Source of the DNA: Polyangiaceae bacterium | GTDB taxonomy: Bacteria > Myxococcota_A > Polyangia > Polyangiales > Polyangiaceae | DNA: 36,187 nt | Direction of reading: 5' to 3' | Assembly (NCBI GenBank): GCA_016929495.1 | Contig: JAFGIS010000403.1 | Coordinates: forward strand, 1-36,187 | Part shown: positions 34,216-36,187 of the stretch, piece after piece | Numbering within the stretch: position 1 is the stretch's first letter | Layout of the letters: every line of letters starts with the position of its first letter | Program-made: the position numbers and the translations under genes | The notes under the pieces: model-generated | Seen by the model: the letters and a program-made list of their open reading frames with translations, nothing else | Told to the model about the DNA's origin: nothing | Databases searched by the model: none

Positions 34216-34826
34216 AGGGCCGCGACACCATAGGGAGACAACCACGATGCTAGCACCAGCGTACGGCGGCGAGCCCACCAGGGAAGCACCGAAGCCCGCA
34301 AACTCCGTATCAGACGTGCTCTAGCGTGCCCGGCGACCCATCGGGTTGCCCGCAGCCAGCGTGCAGGTGAGGACAACACGTCGGCGCGCTCCAGCGCCGT
34401 GCGCACGCCGAACAGTTCGCTGCCGTCCTGTGACAGAACGGGGCCGAGTGCCGCCGAGGCGGCCAGCGCGACCATGAGCTCGACAGCCTTCTGCTCGGTT
34501 TGCGCCGCGGGCTCGAGCTCCCAGACCAGAGAGCAGTCTTCGGCGAGCAGCGACATACCGAACCGGTGACTCCGTGCGTCCGCCTCACGCGCAGCCGCCA
34601 GATCCATGGCAGTGGCGCGACGGACACGCAGCGCGAAGCTCGCTGCCGAGCGATCTCGTGGGCAGCTCATGACGACGCACACGCCCGCGCAGAAGCAGCC
34701 CGCGAGCTGGCCGTGATCGAGCTGTTGAACCCGAACGTCCGGCTCGAAGGCGCGCGCCGCGTTCTGGAGCAATCGCCCAAGTTCGGCCGAGGTTTCCGCG
34801 TGCCGGGCGAAGATCCTGTATTCCAT
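33699..34826 (-). CDS. Small hypothetical protein; 3' end probably frameshifted
   Basis: A good start: CGGAGG before the ATG at 34826, and about 150 residues that look like a real protein (MEYRIFARHAETSAELGRLL, CFCAGVCVVMSCPRDRS, ARSHRFGMSLLAEDCSLVWELEP, AALGPVLSQDGSELFGVRTALERADV). After about 34370 the frame turns Arg/Ser-rich and runs 517 bases into the GH5 gene, whose signal peptide and catalytic residues are certain, so the coordinates as read are unlikely. Stop codons in the other two frames at 34310-34312 and 34321-34323 would end the protein near residue 170. A one-base indel, or a real decay of the 3' end, explains this. Function not recognised. Confidence 0.35.
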   Translation of the reverse strand: MEYRIFARHAETSAELGRLLQNAARAFEPDVRVQQLDHGQLAGCFCAGVCVVMSCPRDRSAASFALRVRRATAMDLAAAREADARSHRFGMSLLAEDCSLVWELEPAAQTEQKAVELMVALAASAALGPVLSQDGSELFGVRTALERADVLSSPARWLRATRWVAGHARARLIRSLRASVLPWWARRRTLVLASWLSPYGVAALCLNYDVRPWSDPFSRPFSLQRVTQGTRHRTRGTLARPSQCHVIRRPCSMKSRSRRAPSSSTTSRTRTCVFASLTARDTGLRGKDPPNSGWLPRQMAPTRPAPRCMRWRTARLAAWWRTCAARMHRLPWPTTTRAVRAWSSGPGSAAQPRTRPTTSSWRSSRTLASRARPCA

Positions 34827-35133
34827 GGTGACCTCCGAATCATGACGAACTCCAGACGGACGCGCCCGTCCGGCTGTGGACTCTCCGCCGTCGCGGCCGC
34901 TCGACCAGGCCAGAATCCTGCGCCGTGCTCGAAGTCGGAGTTGGCTCCCAGGCGCGTCCTCCCAGTGGCTTTGGCCACTATCGTTCACGATTGCGGGGGC
35001 CGGGCGAGCGATCTAGCCTGCCTGCAACGGAACGTGATGCACGGCAGAAGAGTCGACCTGTGATAGGCAGGGTTCACGTTGCCGGCGCATGGGCGCTGGC
35101 GCGCTGAGCGTGACACACCCGTGTGGAGCGCAC

Positions 35134-35955
35134 ATGACGCAATACAAGCCAAACGGCATCATCACGTTGTTGACGGACTTCGGATGCAGGGACCCCTTTG
35201 TCGGTGTCATGAAAGGCGTGATTCTCACGCGATTCCGCGATGCGGTTATCGTCGACCTCACGCACAGCATCGACGCTCAGGACATCGCTCAGGGCTCATT
35301 CTGGCTCGAAAAGAGCTTCGGCTGGTTTCCACAGGGCACGGTCCACGTCGCTGTCGTCGATCCGGCCGTCGGGACCGCGCGGGCCGCGGTCGTGGCCACG
35401 GCCGGGGGCCACTGCTTCGTGGGGCCGGACAATGGTCTGCTCGCCCCGGCCGTGGACACGGCCGGAGCGGGAGAGGTTCACGAAATCGACGTGGAACGAC
35501 TGGGACTGCCCAGGCCCTGCGATACCTTCCACGGACGGGACGTGTTCGCGCCGGTCGGCGCTCTGCTGGCCGGCGGGCACACGCAGCCGAGCTCAGTGGG
35601 GCCGCCGCGTGCAGGCCTCATCGCATCGCCGCTGCCCCGAGTGCAGCGGACGCCCACCGGGGTTCTGGGTAGCGTGGTGGCCATCGACCATTTCGGCAAT
35701 CTCGTCACCAATCTCGACGAGAATCTCCTGAAGACCGGGCGAGCGGTCGACGTATGCATCATGGGCAAATCGTTGCCTTTGCGACGTACGTTCATGGATG
35801 CCGAGCGAGGCGAGTGGCTCGCCCTGGTCGGTTCGTTCGGGACGATCGAGCTTGCAGTCCGCGAGGGACATGCTGCGAGCGTTCTTGGCGTTCGTCCCGG
35901 CACACCGGTCGAGCTGATCATGGGTCGTTCTGCAAGCAGCATGCCGCCGCCGTGA
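35134..35955 (+). CDS. SAM hydroxide adenosyltransferase (DUF62/SAM hydrolase)
   Basis: 273 residues from the ATG at 35134 with GGAG before it; an earlier in-frame start at 35089 adds only unstructured residues. The family hydrolyses S-adenosylmethionine to adenosine and methionine with hydroxide, and is related to fluorinase and chlorinase. Motifs are ITLLTDFGCRDPFVGVMKGVI (9-30), HSIDAQDIAQGSFWL, VHVAVVDPAVGT, CFVGPDNGLL, DTFHGRDVFAPVGALLAGG and VVAIDHFGNLVTNL. DxGxxDxFVGxMK is the signature of the hydroxide-using group. It is a single gene with no operon partner. The 307 bases upstream are a divergent promoter region. The stop codon is directly followed by a palindromic-element copy. Confidence 0.9.
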   Translation: MTQYKPNGIITLLTDFGCRDPFVGVMKGVILTRFRDAVIVDLTHSIDAQDIAQGSFWLEKSFGWFPQGTVHVAVVDPAVGTARAAVVATAGGHCFVGPDNGLLAPAVDTAGAGEVHEIDVERLGLPRPCDTFHGRDVFAPVGALLAGGHTQPSSVGPPRAGLIASPLPRVQRTPTGVLGSVVAIDHFGNLVTNLDENLLKTGRAVDVCIMGKSLPLRRTFMDAERGEWLALVGSFGTIELAVREGHAASVLGVRPGTPVELIMGRSASSMPPP

Positions 35956-35956
35956 G

Positions 35957-36004
35957 CTAGTGTCTTGTCTCCGTGATTCGCCGCAGAATTCGACAGCCTC
36001 GAAC
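35957..36004. repeat. Second copy of the 48-base element end
   Basis: CTAGTGTCTTGTCTCC and the next 32 bases match 28810-28857 at 43 of 48 positions. All five differences are C/T or G/A, with this copy carrying T or A. The complementary half of the 21-bp palindrome is absent in the remaining 180 bases, so this is a half element. It starts two bases after the SAM hydrolase stop codon. Confidence 0.7.
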
Positions 36005-36143
36005 TGGGCGAAGGTGCGTTTTCGGCGTCGCCTTTGGCGTGGTCTGCTGCGTGTTCGGTGCTCTAGCGTCCATGGGGCACGAAAGTCGTTCCATCTGAGC
36101 CAACTTTCGGAACTGATGCCTCTGGTCAAGAGTCGACAGCCGT

Positions 36144-36182
36144 GAGTCGAGAGCGCCGGAGGGGATCCCCAACTCTCGACTC
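36144..36182. repeat. Short inverted repeat near window end
   Basis: GAGTCGAGAG (36144-36153) pairs exactly with CTCTCGACTC (36173-36182), with a 19-base loop. GAGTCGACAG at 36130-36139 is a near-copy of the left arm. No gene is seen in 36005-36187. Confidence 0.5.
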
Positions 36183-36187
36183 AAGGC

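Noticed and set aside
35957-36184. Minus-strand 75-codon frame ending RRILRRITETRH
   Set aside because: Its end is the translated palindromic element, as also seen at 28800-28900; not a conserved gene.

Overview
The window is high-GC DNA of a Myxococcota-type bacterium (old Deltaproteobacteria; I lean to Polyangiales or a neighbouring order). The reasons are Hanks-type Ser/Thr kinases with a zinc ribbon and C-terminal membrane helix, RCC1-repeat lipoproteins, a protein of the MXAN_5187 C-terminal type, receiver-only regulators and many predicted lipoproteins. No rRNA, tRNA, CRISPR array or intact insertion sequence was seen. The species call is inference; the gene families are read from translated motifs.

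Layout. 1-9.8 kb: the end of a small unknown gene, an RluA-type pseudouridine synthase, a lipoprotein, an active-looking Ser/Thr kinase, a small Cys-containing protein, a minus-strand pair (laminin-G-like lipoprotein and MXAN_5187-type protein), an extended Lgt, a 590-base non-coding stretch packed with perfect and nested inverted repeats, a Gln/Pro-rich lipoprotein and a YdcF-type protein. 9.8-12 kb: a HEAT-repeat plus cyclophilin lipoprotein. 12-24 kb: a signalling and binding-protein region. It holds a hybrid histidine kinase (active receiver, degenerate receiver, Hpt), three single-domain receivers, four predicted periplasmic binding-type proteins of three or four different families with no ABC permease or ATPase, and a TonB-dependent outer-membrane receptor. 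24-28.3 kb: a kinase-like protein lacking the catalytic Asp, a TPR/PEGA membrane protein and an RCC1 lipoprotein, probably one transcription unit. 28.3-29.4 kb: non-coding, with a palindromic element and a frameshifted PIN-toxin relic. 29.4-34.8 kb, minus strand: a membrane glycosyltransferase, an esterase-fold lipoprotein lacking the whole catalytic triad, a GH5 glycanase lipoprotein and a small gene whose 3' end is damaged or misread. 35-36.2 kb: a SAM hydroxide adenosyltransferase followed by a copy of the palindromic element.

How the genes may work together. The 12-24 kb region suggests a detection pathway in which ligand enters through the TonB-dependent receptor, is held by stand-alone binding proteins and is reported by the hybrid kinase and the receivers; this is inference from content and order. 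A recurring theme is loss of catalysis with the fold kept: HRN kinase, triad-less esterase and receiver without its phospho-acceptor. A second theme is a small family of palindromic elements with CTAGTG-type ends, found directly behind lgt and the SAM hydrolase gene and beside the PIN relic.
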